Positions 25,999-35,223 are shown, counted from the stretch's first letter. The stretch is 64,000 bases of DNA from JBQTGK01 sp052400665 (GCA_052400665.1 JBQTGK010000003.1), one strand, 5' to 3'. Notes: generated by a model from the sequence alone, not told the origin. Translations and numbers: made by a program.

Positions 25999-26868
25999 AT
26001 GTTCGGAAGGAGTATTAAAATATATTTATCAGATGGTTCTCCAAGTGGATTACGTCATGTTGAAATTGCCAATTGGTCTGGTCAAGCAATTGCTTGTCCG
26101 CGAAGCAGATTCTCAGAACTTAAGAATTGGGAAGAATCACAAAGACCTGGTGTTTACTTTTTACTTGAAAAGCATTCTACTGATGAAAAAAACACTGTTT
26201 ACATAGGTGAATCTGAAAACGTATTTAAAAGACTAACTGAACATGATAGAAAAAAAGATTTTTGGAATGAAGTCATAATTTTCACTAGCAAAGATGAAAA
26301 TCTTACTAAATCTCATGTAAAATATTTAGAATCTAGACTTACAACACTTACACAAATTGCAGATAGGTATAATTTAGAAAATGGCAACCAACCTACTGAA
26401 TCAACTTTACCTAGGGCAGACAAAGATGCTATGGAAGAGTATATTCATAATTGCCGAATTCTATTAGGAACTCTTGGTCATCGATTATTGGAACCTTTAA
26501 ATTCATCAATTACAGAACCAGACAATAATTTGTTAGGTGGACATGATTTATCATTTAATGTAAATGGACTTATTGCTCATGGAAAACAAAGTGATGAAGG
26601 ATTCCTACTTATAAAAGATTCGGAAATTTCTTTAGAAACAACAACTAGTATTCCTGGAAAAATCAACTTATTAAGAAATAAACTAATCGAAGAAAAAACT
26701 CTTATCAAAAGAGACAATAGATTGATTCTAATGAAAGACCTTGTTTTAAGTTCTTCTTCTTATGCCGCTGCTTTAGTTGCAGGAACAAGTAGAAGCGGTC
26801 CTCAAAGTTGGAAAGATTCTAATGGTAAAACATTAAAAGCAATTGAAGAAAATTTAATAAAAAACTAA
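25999..26868 (+). CDS. GIY-YIG nuclease-family protein with DUF4357 domain
   Basis: The protein has 289 residues. The GIY-YIG core is at about 50-110: GVYFLLEKH, VYIGESENVFKRLTEH (with the Arg and downstream Glu in KYLESRL). The C-terminus SYAAALVAGTSRSGPQSWK with NGKTLKAIEE matches DUF4357, a domain often attached to GIY-YIG proteins near restriction and defence genes. It may nick or cleave DNA; the target is unknown. It is flanked by repeat copy B on the left and by a GCCTAACAA sequence plus copy C on the right, so it looks like a separate cassette. Confidence 0.85.
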   Translation: MFGRSIKIYLSDGSPSGLRHVEIANWSGQAIACPRSRFSELKNWEESQRPGVYFLLEKHSTDEKNTVYIGESENVFKRLTEHDRKKDFWNEVIIFTSKDENLTKSHVKYLESRLTTLTQIADRYNLENGNQPTESTLPRADKDAMEEYIHNCRILLGTLGHRLLEPLNSSITEPDNNLLGGHDLSFNVNGLIAHGKQSDEGFLLIKDSEISLETTTSIPGKINLLRNKLIEEKTLIKRDNRLILMKDLVLSSSSYAAALVAGTSRSGPQSWKDSNGKTLKAIEENLIKN

Positions 26869-26871
26869 GCC

Positions 26872-26950
26872 TAACAACTAAGCGTTCGTGTGGCAGGGAC
26901 TGCCCAACATGATACCACTACTACCACACAAGTCCTCTCGTGTGGTTAAG
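26872..26950. repeat. Partial repeat copy C with cassette-end-like sequence
   Basis: GCCTAAC directly after the GIY-YIG stop fits the integron R'' pattern. TTCGTGTGGCAGG (26885-26897) resembles the right end of copies A/B. CCACTACTACCACAC...CTCGTGTGGTT (26915-26946) is the left half of the same repeat including its hairpin. This looks like the junction of two degenerate repeat copies. Confidence 0.65.
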
Positions 26951-27477
26951 CTTGTTTTTAAAAAGCGCTCATTTTAAAAAATAGTGTTAAAATTCACCTT
27001 CCGAATCTACAAAATAGTAAGCCCACCCAAAATAGGTAGTACTTGTTATATGGTTTACTAGGTAAGAGGCTAGAATTTATTATGCTGTTATAAGAAATCA
27101 TCAATTTTACCACCTGCGGAGGCATAAAACCGCTTACATTGGCATAAAACCAAGTGCGAAATGCAACCGAAGCTTGCAGCATCGAATCGGAGGCATGATT
27201 TGTCGATTCTACCCTGTGATATGCCAATTCTACCTGAAAATGAGCCGATTTTGAGCTTGCAGAATGGATTCTACCAGCTACATTATCAATTCTACCGCCT
27301 ACAAAATTAATTTTGAGCTCCATTTACCGATTTTACTGGGCAAGTAGCTTAGGTGAAGATGTATAGTTTACACAATTTACTTTTTATGTTCTTTAAAATT
27401 TTATTTTATCATTCTAATTAAGTAAATTAACTCTCGATTTGAATAAATCTTATTGTTAACTTTTAAAAATCGAAACA
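26951..27477. other. Intergenic region around the tandem array
   Basis: No gene is recognised here. A 109-residue minus-strand frame (26994-27323) exists only because the tandem array at 27092-27337 has a near-21-nt period. The rest is AT-rich and should contain the promoter of the gene at 27478. Confidence 0.5.
27092..27337. repeat. Degenerate tandem array, 12 units of 20-22 nt
   Basis: The stretch can be cut without gaps into 12 units of 20, 21 or 22 nt. The second half of most units ends in a variant of ATTCTACC (exact at 27206, 27227, 27268 and 27289), ATAAAACC (two units) or ATTTTGA (two units). The first halves often start GCTTGCAG, GCTTACAT or GCCTACA. Unit length is not a constant multiple of three, so it is not a conserved coding repeat. 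It lies 140 nt upstream of an unknown protein gene. Confidence 0.75.
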
Positions 27478-28131
27478 ATGACATCTTTTAGATCTGAATC
27501 AAAATTTTTGGAACGTTCACGTATTGCATTGACGAATGCAGAAAAGCATCCTGAAATTAAAGCAGCATTAGCCGAATTTGGTGTTGATGATGCAAAGTTT
27601 GCCGAAGGCTGGCAAGTGTATAACAAAGCTAAGGATAGCTGGGAGTTAAAAAAAGAGGAGGAGTCGGAGACCCGTGTGGTATCCAATTCTTATCATACAA
27701 CTTTTAGCGCCTTAGAAATGAAGTTCAAAAAACACAGAGATTTAGCACTTATTCTGTGTAAGAAAGATCCTGATATCTTAATACAGCTGGGTGTGAAAGG
27801 GCGGTTCCCTACGAAATACACCGATTTTTTCGATAGGTGCAAGTTATTTTACACGGTAATAAGTTCCAATACTGCCATTCAGGGCAAATTGGCTCTTATA
27901 AAGTTAACGCCTGAGGTGGCTGTTACTTGTTTATCAGAATTGGATACATTGCTTGCTTTGCGTGCCGATTTCGATAGAGAAATGGGAGAGTCGCAAATGG
28001 CAACGGTATCAAAAAATGAAGACCTTCTCGCATTAAGCGAGTGGATGGATGATTTTGATACTATGGCTAAAATTGCTCTTTACGATACACCTCAGCATCT
28101 CGAAGTTTTGGGTATTCTGGTTCGAAGCTAA
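27478..28131 (+). CDS. Uncharacterised all-helical protein
   Basis: The protein has 217 residues and no signal peptide, transmembrane helix or cysteine pair motif. It is predicted mainly helical, with an N-terminal segment (FLERSRIALTNAEKHPEIK, EFGVDDAKFAEGW) and a second block starting YHTTFSALEMKFKKHRDLA that could form a four-helix bundle. I do not recognise a functional domain. It has its own strong terminator, and a degenerate tandem array lies in its upstream region. It borders the accessory island, so it may be accessory itself. Confidence 0.65.
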   Translation: MTSFRSESKFLERSRIALTNAEKHPEIKAALAEFGVDDAKFAEGWQVYNKAKDSWELKKEEESETRVVSNSYHTTFSALEMKFKKHRDLALILCKKDPDILIQLGVKGRFPTKYTDFFDRCKLFYTVISSNTAIQGKLALIKLTPEVAVTCLSELDTLLALRADFDREMGESQMATVSKNEDLLALSEWMDDFDTMAKIALYDTPQHLEVLGILVRS

Positions 28132-28159
28132 TTCGCCATTTACTACATACAATTAAAGT

Positions 28160-28200
28160 AACTGAGAGTGTCACTTCAAGTGATGCTCTCAGTTTTTTTT
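28160..28200 (+). terminator. Strong intrinsic terminator
   Basis: AACTGAGAG (28160-28168) pairs with CTCTCAGTT (28185-28193). An inner TCACTT/AAGTGA stem extends it, and a T8 run follows. Confidence 0.88.
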
Positions 28201-28367
28201 AGCCTGAAAATTGCATGTGCTTATCCGCCCTCGATTCTCTGTTTGCATTCTCATCGATAGAACCGTACAAACTGAGCTCATGAATACCCGTTGAAATGAC
28301 GCATGAATAAAAGGAAGTAGGCATACACTTTTTTTTGATCCTGTGGTTACGATTTAGATTATAAATG

Positions 28368-28398
28368 AAAAAGACCATCCCATAAGGGACAGTCTTTT
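28368..28398 (-). terminator. Terminator of the metallopeptidase gene
   Basis: On the minus strand AAAGAC-TG-TCCC pairs with GGGA-TG-GTCTTT around a 4-nt loop and is followed by T-rich sequence, 29 nt after the stop codon at 28427. The inner TG/TG mismatch lowers confidence. Confidence 0.6.
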
Positions 28399-28426
28399 GT
28401 ATGTTAAAACCAAAGCTTACTAATTT

Positions 28427-30469
28427 CTATTCCAACTCTTCCAAAGCCTCTTTAGCAGCTTTCAAAAGTGGCTGAGCCGATAAATCATTACCCGTAGCTT
28501 CAAGCATCCATTGGTTAGGGGTTAAACGTCCTTGCTTAAAAATACGATTAACTTCGGCAGGAAAACTTCGGCCTTTTAATTGTTGCTCCAGTTGAAATTC
28601 AATTACATTACCAAAAGCATAGTTCGATAAGTATAAGGGGCTATTTAGCATGTGCGAGTAAACAGCTAAAATAGTCTGATCTTTTACACCATAAACAGGA
28701 GCATAGAACTCATTCCAAACTTTTTTGGCAATGTCCATAGCAGCATCGCGAAGTTCAGCAGCTGTAGCTTCAGGATTTGCATACAACCATCTCCACATGC
28801 GAATATCCATTAAGGATACCCCCATAATTTCATAAGCACTCCAAAAAAGATCCAATTTCTTTAAAGCATCTTTCTGTGGCGAATCATCTTTAATATCTAG
28901 CAATAGCATGTCTCTTTTCTGAAAGATAAAAGCCAAAGCTTCGGTAAAAGCCGTGTTTGGAACGCCATTCATTACAAAATTATCAACATCATACAAAGAA
29001 ATGGTTTGTTCTACATTATGGCCAAATTCGTGAATTGCAATATTGTATCCTTTGTAATCCATTCCTTTATCGCTAATTCTGGTGCGAAGGTGAGCTTTTT
29101 GTCCTTTGGCAGCACCCCCCCAGGCATGTCCCGAACCGCGTGCCGGATCAACAGAAATATGATCGGCTAAAAATTGAGCTCTCTCTTTAGTAAAACCCAG
29201 TTTCTTTAATAAGTTAGGCAAATCAGCCTCTAAAGCTGCTGCATTTGGATATAATTTTCTGGTTTTGGCGTCTAGTTTCGACTCATCCATTCCGCTGCGG
29301 GCTTTAAAACCATCGTACCAAATATCAAAGGGTTCTAAATCGCGACCTAATCGTTTGCGAATTAATTGACCAACTTTTTGTGTTGTTTCCGAGCGTAAAA
29401 AATCAGTGAATATTTTCTCTGTTGCTTCCGCCGATATTTCTTTTGCCCCGTCGTATTGTCTTTTAATAAATGTATTCTGATCGGGATAGTAAGGGTCAAT
29501 TGCTTTATTGGCATGAAAATTAGTTAAAATTTGCTGATACCTCTCGTTTGGCTCAGGAGTAGCATCAATTACTTTTCCATTTTGGTAAACCAGATTGGTG
29601 TAGGGGTCCCATTCAAAATCGCCACTATTAATAACTTTTTCAGGAATCTCCTGTGAGATAATGCGCTGCATAACCTGATAAATCATCTTTTGTTTTTCCA
29701 AACCATCATTCTTGTTGGCATAGTTGGCTTTTATTTCATCGCGCAAATTCCAGTGCGATAAAAGAACTTTGTCTTCAGGAAAAAAACGTTTTCCATTGGC
29801 ATCGGTCAAATGTCCAACATAAATATTGTAATCCATAATGTAAACATCCGAACCTGCGGCAGCTCTTCCGGCGGCTTGCAATAACTCTGCAGGAACTCTG
29901 GCAGTAAAATAGTCGCCCAAACGTGCATAAGCCCATTGTTGGCGGGTCCAGTTTTTAGCATTGGCTTCTTTTTCTTCCAAACTAAACGATGGAAAGTTAA
30001 GTGCAATGGTAAATGCAATTTTATTCTGATAGAAATCATTCATCCAATGAGAATCTACACTATAAGCACCAAAAGCATTGTCGATAGGGTGCTGTTTAAA
30101 CGTATTTAAATGAACAGGCTCAAGTAAATTAAGCGTTATCTTATTAAAATTTCCCGTAATAATTTCAATGTTTCTTGATATCTTCTCAAATACCAATTCC
30201 TTTTCTGCCTTAGTGGTGATGTAGTTTTTAGAGCAGAAAGTTTTGAAATCTTCTTCCGAACCATCGCTTTCGCGCCATAAAAGAGCAGCATGCTTTACTC
30301 CTTTTTCAAGTAAATTTGTGTCAAAAGAATTTTTACTTAAGTCTGTAATCGTCTGATGAATTGTGCTGGCAGATATCGTAGATACATCTGCTTTTTTTTC
30401 AGATTGAATTTGATTTCCACAGGAGGCCAGAGATAGCATTGCAGAAAACAGAATAATTATCTTTTTCAT
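28427..30469 (-). CDS. Lipoprotein zinc metallopeptidase (M3-like)
   Basis: The protein has 680 residues. The signal peptide ends in the lipobox LASC (Cys17), so it is anchored in a cell-envelope membrane. The zinc-binding HEFGH motif is at His480-Glu481-His484 (IAIHEFGHNVEQ). A downstream glutamate in NTAFTEALAFIFQ is the probable third ligand. Overall length and the helical make-up suggest an oligopeptidase related to family M3, but the M3 signature is not exact. It would degrade peptides in the periplasm or at the surface. It is a single gene with its own terminator. Confidence 0.78.
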   Translation of the reverse strand: MKKIIILFSAMLSLASCGNQIQSEKKADVSTISASTIHQTITDLSKNSFDTNLLEKGVKHAALLWRESDGSEEDFKTFCSKNYITTKAEKELVFEKISRNIEIITGNFNKITLNLLEPVHLNTFKQHPIDNAFGAYSVDSHWMNDFYQNKIAFTIALNFPSFSLEEKEANAKNWTRQQWAYARLGDYFTARVPAELLQAAGRAAAGSDVYIMDYNIYVGHLTDANGKRFFPEDKVLLSHWNLRDEIKANYANKNDGLEKQKMIYQVMQRIISQEIPEKVINSGDFEWDPYTNLVYQNGKVIDATPEPNERYQQILTNFHANKAIDPYYPDQNTFIKRQYDGAKEISAEATEKIFTDFLRSETTQKVGQLIRKRLGRDLEPFDIWYDGFKARSGMDESKLDAKTRKLYPNAAALEADLPNLLKKLGFTKERAQFLADHISVDPARGSGHAWGGAAKGQKAHLRTRISDKGMDYKGYNIAIHEFGHNVEQTISLYDVDNFVMNGVPNTAFTEALAFIFQKRDMLLLDIKDDSPQKDALKKLDLFWSAYEIMGVSLMDIRMWRWLYANPEATAAELRDAAMDIAKKVWNEFYAPVYGVKDQTILAVYSHMLNSPLYLSNYAFGNVIEFQLEQQLKGRSFPAEVNRIFKQGRLTPNQWMLEATGNDLSAQPLLKAAKEALEELE

Positions 30470-30721
30470 TTGATTAGTATAGGTTTATTTTTAATGATTC
30501 GACTAAAGTAGTGATTTGTTCAAATTCAAACAATAAGCAATCTCATTTTAAAACAATCTATTTTGTTTTGTTAATCGGTGGTGTAAATCATCAGTAAAGT
30601 AAACAGTACTAAGTAGTAAGTAAACAGATAGGATGCCCTATAAGTTTATTCAATTGGTATAGCTGGTACGTATAAAAAATAAAAAATGCCGGTTTTTTTT
30701 CACAGATTGAATTACAAGTGT

Positions 30722-30729
30722 TATTTTTG
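30722..30729 (+). promoter_or_regulatory. Predicted -7 element for yebC
   Basis: TATTTTTG matches TAnnTTTG and lies 23 nt before the start codon. No TTG at good spacing is seen. Confidence 0.4.
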
Positions 30730-30752
30730 CGGAAAATTTTTATACATAAACT

Positions 30753-31460
30753 ATGGGAAGAGCATTCGAATTTAGAAAAGCGCGTAAGTTGAAGCGTTGG
30801 GATAAGATGGCCAAAGCCTTTACCCGAATCGGGAAAGATATTGTTATTGCAGTAAAAGAGGGTGGTCCTGATCCGGCATCTAATTCTCGTTTGCGTGCAG
30901 TTATTCAAAATGCCAAAGCAGCCAACATGCCTAAAGATAATGTTGAGCGTGCAATTAAAAAGGCTTCTTCTAAAGAGCAAAAAGATTTTAAAGAGATTGT
31001 TTACGAAGGATATGCACCTCATGGTATCGCTGTTCTTATTGAAACAGCTACCGATAATCATACAAGAACTGTTGCTGATGTGCGTTCTTATTTTAACAAG
31101 TGCAAAGGGAGTTTAGGTACTGCTGGAAGCGTTGAATTTATGTTCGAGCATAAATGTCATTTTAAAATTGAAAACACAGGTCAGGATATTGAAGAACTGG
31201 AACTTGAAGTTATAGATCTTGGTGTTGATGAGGTTTTTGCTGAAGAAGATGGTGTAATGTTATACGGCGCTTTTTCTGATTTTGGAAAAATCCAATCTTA
31301 CCTTGAAGAAAATGAGATGACTGTGATTTCTTCTGGTTTCGAAAGAATTCCGATGGATACAAAAGAGCTCCCTGAAGATCAGGTTGCTGATGTTGAAAAA
31401 CTGCTGGAGAAATTGGAAGAGAACGACGATGTTCAGAATGTATATCACAATATGGCTTAA
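30753..31460 (+). CDS. yebC: YebC/PmpR-family protein
   Basis: The protein has 235 residues, the standard length. MGRAFEFRKARKLKRWDKMAK is a variant of the usual GHSKWANIKHRK opening found in Bacteroidota. NMPKDNVERAIKKA and YEGYAPHGIAVLIE are conserved YebC blocks, and SVEFMFEHK and PEDQVADVEKLLEKLEENDDVQNVYHN complete the three-domain fold. Homologues are described either as DNA-binding regulators or as translation factors that relieve ribosome stalling at proline-rich motifs. It stands alone, with a terminator after it. Confidence 0.93.
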   Translation: MGRAFEFRKARKLKRWDKMAKAFTRIGKDIVIAVKEGGPDPASNSRLRAVIQNAKAANMPKDNVERAIKKASSKEQKDFKEIVYEGYAPHGIAVLIETATDNHTRTVADVRSYFNKCKGSLGTAGSVEFMFEHKCHFKIENTGQDIEELELEVIDLGVDEVFAEEDGVMLYGAFSDFGKIQSYLEENEMTVISSGFERIPMDTKELPEDQVADVEKLLEKLEENDDVQNVYHNMA

Positions 31461-31496
31461 GAAAATGCTTTAGTAAGATTACATCTTTACTAATAC

Positions 31497-31526
31497 AAAA
31501 CCCGATTCTATGTGAATCGGGTTTTT
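31497..31526 (+). terminator. Intrinsic terminator after yebC
   Basis: AAAACCCGATTC (31497-31508) pairs with GAATCGGGTTTT (31514-31525) around a 5-nt loop, followed by Ts. Confidence 0.9.
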
Positions 31527-31707
31527 TTGTTTTTTATAAGCCAGTAAGTGATAAAAAGATCTTCTTAACTTTTTTTATTTCAATTAAAGTCCTCTAAACA
31601 TGAAGGATGCAGCTTAATCGTCTGAAACAATGATATTTTACTTTTTAAATATTGAGAGTTTTTGTTATATTTAGATATGTAGATGCAAAAAAGTTTTACT
31701 CACACCT

Positions 31708-32487
31708 ATGATTTTTAAAGATCTAAAATTCGAAAAACGAGACCGAATAGGAATTTTGTCTTTGGCTCGTCCTAAAGCCTTAAATGCTTTAAATGTGAAT
31801 GTTTTTAAAGAACTAGCCAGTTTTTTAGAGAATCAGGAATACATACAATCCATAAAAGTTCTTGTAATAACAGGAGAAGGCAAAGCCTTTATTGCTGGCG
31901 CCGATATAAAAGAAATGCAGAACTATTCACCTCAGGAGGCTTATGATTTTGCAGAAATGGGCAAAACGGTTTTCGAACAGATTGAGAACCTGAATATTCC
32001 GGTAATAGCAGCCATTAACGGTTTTGCTCTTGGGGGAGGTTTAGAACTAGCACTGGCTTGTGATATTCGGGTGGCCTGCGAAAAGGCCCGTTTGGGATTG
32101 CCCGAAGTTAATTTGGGTTTGGTTCCAGGCTTTAATGGTACACAACGATTAGCACGTCTTGCTGGTAAAGGAAATGCAATGTATTTAATGATGCTTGGCG
32201 AAGGAATTAGTGCAAGCGAAGCTTATCAACTCGGAATGATTCAAAAGTTAGCACCCCCAGGTCAGCTTTTGGATATAGCCATCGAATTGGCCAATATAAT
32301 CTCATCGAAAAGTCCCAATGCCGTGCAACTAGTAAAAAAAATAGTACGTCAGGGAATGGAAATGAATGTGCAGGAAGCTAGTAAAATGGAATCAAAAGAA
32401 TTTGCTCGTCTTTTTACTATCGATCAAAAAGAAAGAATAGAAGGTGTAAACGCCTTTTTGGAAAAACGCCAACCAAACTGGGAGTAA
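31708..32487 (+). CDS. Enoyl-CoA hydratase (crotonase)
   Basis: The protein has 259 residues. The oxyanion-hole blocks are present: GKAFIAGADIKEM and NGFALGGGLELALACD. Both catalytic glutamates expected for hydratases are present (GGLELA and GLPEVNLGLVPGFNG). It hydrates short trans-2-enoyl-CoAs such as crotonyl-CoA to 3-hydroxyacyl-CoAs. It is the first gene of a long co-directional acyl-CoA block and is followed by hydroxyacyl-CoA dehydrogenase and thiolase genes, giving a complete beta-oxidation core. Cytosolic. Confidence 0.92.
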   Translation: MIFKDLKFEKRDRIGILSLARPKALNALNVNVFKELASFLENQEYIQSIKVLVITGEGKAFIAGADIKEMQNYSPQEAYDFAEMGKTVFEQIENLNIPVIAAINGFALGGGLELALACDIRVACEKARLGLPEVNLGLVPGFNGTQRLARLAGKGNAMYLMMLGEGISASEAYQLGMIQKLAPPGQLLDIAIELANIISSKSPNAVQLVKKIVRQGMEMNVQEASKMESKEFARLFTIDQKERIEGVNAFLEKRQPNWE

Positions 32488-32616
32488 TCAATTTTGTAGG
32501 GAGACTTTTTGCATGCCAATGCATTAAGCTGGTCCTGATAATGGGTGTTGTTTTTTACTCAAATGAAAAAGTACACCTACGCAAGAGTAAGAATAGTACA
32601 ATTAAAATAATAAAAT

Positions 32617-33945
32617 ATGGATCTGATCCGAAAAATGAATAATGTTAGTGTTTTAGGAGCCGCAGGAAAAATGGGGAGCGGCATTTTCGTTTTGCTATCA
32701 TTAGAAATGGCAAAGCTAAAAATTGGTGGAAAAGAAAAGAAAGAATTTACTCTGAATGCAATAGATGTGTCACAACTGGCACTGGTCAATTTACTTGGCT
32801 ATGTAAAATCGCAATTACTAAAATATGCAGAGAAAAATATTGTTGAACTGAGAGGTTGGTATAAAGATCGTCATGATTTATGCGACAACGAAGAAATTAT
32901 TACTGAATTTATTAATGAGGTAATGACAATGATTCAAACGTCTACCAGAATCGAAACAGCATATAATTCGCAATTGATTTTCGAAGCGATAAAAGAAGAT
33001 AAAGACCTAAAAGTAAAGTTGTTTTCACAGATAAAACAAAACAACCCCGACGCTTGGTTTTTAACCAATACCTCTTCAATTCCAATTGGCGAAATTGAGA
33101 AGGAAGCTCAGCTTACTGGTGACATCATAGGATATCATTTTTACAATCCTCCTGTGGTACAGAAACTATTAGAGGTAATAAAACCAGAAAATATAAATCA
33201 ACAATTGGTTAATCTATCTGTCGATTTGGCTGGGTCGATGAGGAAAACGGTGGTTCAATCTAATGATGTGGCAGGTTTTATCGGGAATGGTCATTTTATG
33301 CGCGATGCCCTTTATGCCTTAAAAAAAGCAGAAGACTTAGCCCAAACAGAAGGCTGGGCTAAAGCTTTTTTCTTACTAGATACTATTAGTCGCGATTTAT
33401 TGGTTCGCCCAATGGGGATTTTTCAATTGCTCGATTATGTAGGCGTAGATGTAACACGCTTTATTTTAGAAAGTATGCAGGCTTCTTTTCCGGATGAAAA
33501 ATTATCGCATGATGCATTAAATAAATTACTCGATAGAGGCATAAAAGGTGGTCAGTTTGCCGATGGTTCTCAAAAAGATGGAATATTTAAATATCAAAAA
33601 GGTCGAATTAAAGAAGTATACAATTTAGAGACTGGGAAATATGTAAAAATAGAAGGTATTGAGATGGATTGTGCCGCCATGATGGGGGAACTGCCAACTT
33701 TTAAGATTTACTGGAAATCGGTGGTTCGTGAAAAGAACCGAACCGAACTGCTGGAGAATTTTTTCGAAGAATTGCACAAAATAGATAGTGTGGGTGCAAA
33801 TATGGCCATTGCCTATGGCGAAAATGCAAAGGCAATTGGTCAGATGCTTGTTGATACAAATGTAGCTGAATCTGCAGCCGATGTGAATACGGTAATGGAA
33901 ACAGGTTTTTTCCATGCCTACGGACCTATCAATAATTATTTCTAA
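32617..33945 (+). CDS. 3-hydroxyacyl-CoA dehydrogenase-family protein
   Basis: The protein has 442 residues, longer than the usual 280-300. The NAD Rossmann motif VLGAAGKMGSGI is at the N-terminus. The catalytic region shows LTNTSSIPI, IIGYHFYNPPVVQKLLEVI (His-Glu dyad) and VAGFIGNGHFMRDALYAL (Asn). An insertion of about 50 residues follows the first Rossmann strand and the C-terminus is extended by about 120 residues. The start could also be the ATG six codons downstream. It oxidises 3-hydroxyacyl-CoA to 3-ketoacyl-CoA with NAD+, between the flanking hydratase and thiolase. Confidence 0.87.
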   Translation: MDLIRKMNNVSVLGAAGKMGSGIFVLLSLEMAKLKIGGKEKKEFTLNAIDVSQLALVNLLGYVKSQLLKYAEKNIVELRGWYKDRHDLCDNEEIITEFINEVMTMIQTSTRIETAYNSQLIFEAIKEDKDLKVKLFSQIKQNNPDAWFLTNTSSIPIGEIEKEAQLTGDIIGYHFYNPPVVQKLLEVIKPENINQQLVNLSVDLAGSMRKTVVQSNDVAGFIGNGHFMRDALYALKKAEDLAQTEGWAKAFFLLDTISRDLLVRPMGIFQLLDYVGVDVTRFILESMQASFPDEKLSHDALNKLLDRGIKGGQFADGSQKDGIFKYQKGRIKEVYNLETGKYVKIEGIEMDCAAMMGELPTFKIYWKSVVREKNRTELLENFFEELHKIDSVGANMAIAYGENAKAIGQMLVDTNVAESAADVNTVMETGFFHAYGPINNYF

Positions 33946-33978
33946 TGTATTTTATTTACTATCTCACACCTTAATGAT

Positions 33979-35223
33979 ATGAAAACTTTACGCAAAAAAA
34001 TATATATGCTAGCCGGATATAATACCATTTCGATGGGTACTGGCAGAAAAGAGTTTCATCCGAAAAAGCAACGCCCGGGATTGGAAGATTACATAAAAGA
34101 GGCCGGACAGGGAACTTTAAAAATGATTGGCGGGGCAAAAAATGTTGATGAGGGGGTTATTGGTAATTTTATGGCATCACGTTTTAACAAGCAAGCTAAT
34201 CTTCCTGCTTTTTTACCAATTATTGATGCGGATTTAAAATACAAACCATCGGTGAGAGTAGAGGGTGCCTGTGCATCGGGAGGTCTGGCTCTGGTAACAG
34301 GAATAAAATCTATACTGGCAGAAACAGCCGATGTTGTTCTTGCTCTGGGATTCGAAGTACAAAATACCATGAAAGCCATGTATGGAGCTGATGTTTTGGC
34401 TGGAGCTGGATGGCAGCAAACACGTAAAGAAGGTCATGCCTATTTTTTTCCGGGTGTTTTTAGCGATAGAGCAGGTGCATACTACGAAAAATTTGGCAGA
34501 GAAACTACTCGCAAGGCGATGGCAAAATGGTACTGCAATGCGATCGAAAATGCCAGATTGTGCGAAACTGCTCAGGAATATCATAATCAGAATAAAGATC
34601 TAGAAAAGACAGCAAATGTGCCGGTTAACCCCAAACGTTTTGTCGATCATTTAAATGTATTCGACTGCTCAAAGGTTTCTGATGGTGCTTCTGCCATTGC
34701 CATTGTTTCGGAAGAAGGATTAAAGAAAATTGGTTTGGAAGCAAAAGATGCTGTTGAAATAGTAGGCTTTTCTCATGTGGTGGCAGATATCACTAAAAAA
34801 CCAGAGATAATGACCTCCTTAACAAGTATGAAAGATGCTGTTAGCAAGGCGATTTGTATGGCAGGGATTAGTATAGATCAATTGGGAACGGTTGAGGTAC
34901 ACGATTGCTTTTCTATTGCAGGAATTCTGGGGGTTGAGGCAATTGGCTTTGCTAAAGAGGGAAAAGGACCCGATTTTGTTTTACAAGGGCATACTTCAAG
35001 AGGTGGTAAAGTTCCATTTAATACCACTGGAGGCCTAATTGGTTGGGGGCATCCCACGGGGGCAACAGGAGTGCATCAGGCTGTTACCATCTGGGAGCAG
35101 TTAACCGGAAAAGCGGGTAATGCTCAAATTGAATTGAAAAAGGAGCGGCCTTATGCATTGTCTGTTAACATGGGAGGCGATGATAAATCATTGGTGGCAA
35201 TAGTTTACAAAAGAGGGGAATAG
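33979..35223 (+). CDS. Thiolase (acetyl-CoA acyltransferase, SCP-x-like branch)
   Basis: The protein has 414 residues. The nucleophilic cysteine lies in VEGACASGGLALVTG, and the C-terminal motifs are VEVHDCFSIAGILG and GGLIGWGHPTGATGVHQ (His base); SVNMGGDDKSL closes the domain. The make-up resembles SCP2/SCP-x thiolases rather than classical PhaA. It cleaves 3-ketoacyl-CoA with CoA, or condenses acetyl-CoA. It starts 33 nt after the dehydrogenase gene, in an operon with hydratase and acyl-CoA dehydrogenase genes. Confidence 0.9.
   Translation: MKTLRKKIYMLAGYNTISMGTGRKEFHPKKQRPGLEDYIKEAGQGTLKMIGGAKNVDEGVIGNFMASRFNKQANLPAFLPIIDADLKYKPSVRVEGACASGGLALVTGIKSILAETADVVLALGFEVQNTMKAMYGADVLAGAGWQQTRKEGHAYFFPGVFSDRAGAYYEKFGRETTRKAMAKWYCNAIENARLCETAQEYHNQNKDLEKTANVPVNPKRFVDHLNVFDCSKVSDGASAIAIVSEEGLKKIGLEAKDAVEIVGFSHVVADITKKPEIMTSLTSMKDAVSKAICMAGISIDQLGTVEVHDCFSIAGILGVEAIGFAKEGKGPDFVLQGHTSRGGKVPFNTTGGLIGWGHPTGATGVHQAVTIWEQLTGKAGNAQIELKKERPYALSVNMGGDDKSLVAIVYKRGE

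Noticed and set aside
21010..26950. CRISPR array
   Set aside because: Only three diverged copies exist, thousands of bases apart, with genes between them, and no short repeat-spacer pattern.
26994..27323. 109-residue minus-strand ORF
   Set aside because: It coincides with the tandem array, whose near-21-nt period keeps a frame open by chance; unit lengths of 20 and 22 nt break the repeat in protein sequence and no family resemblance is seen.
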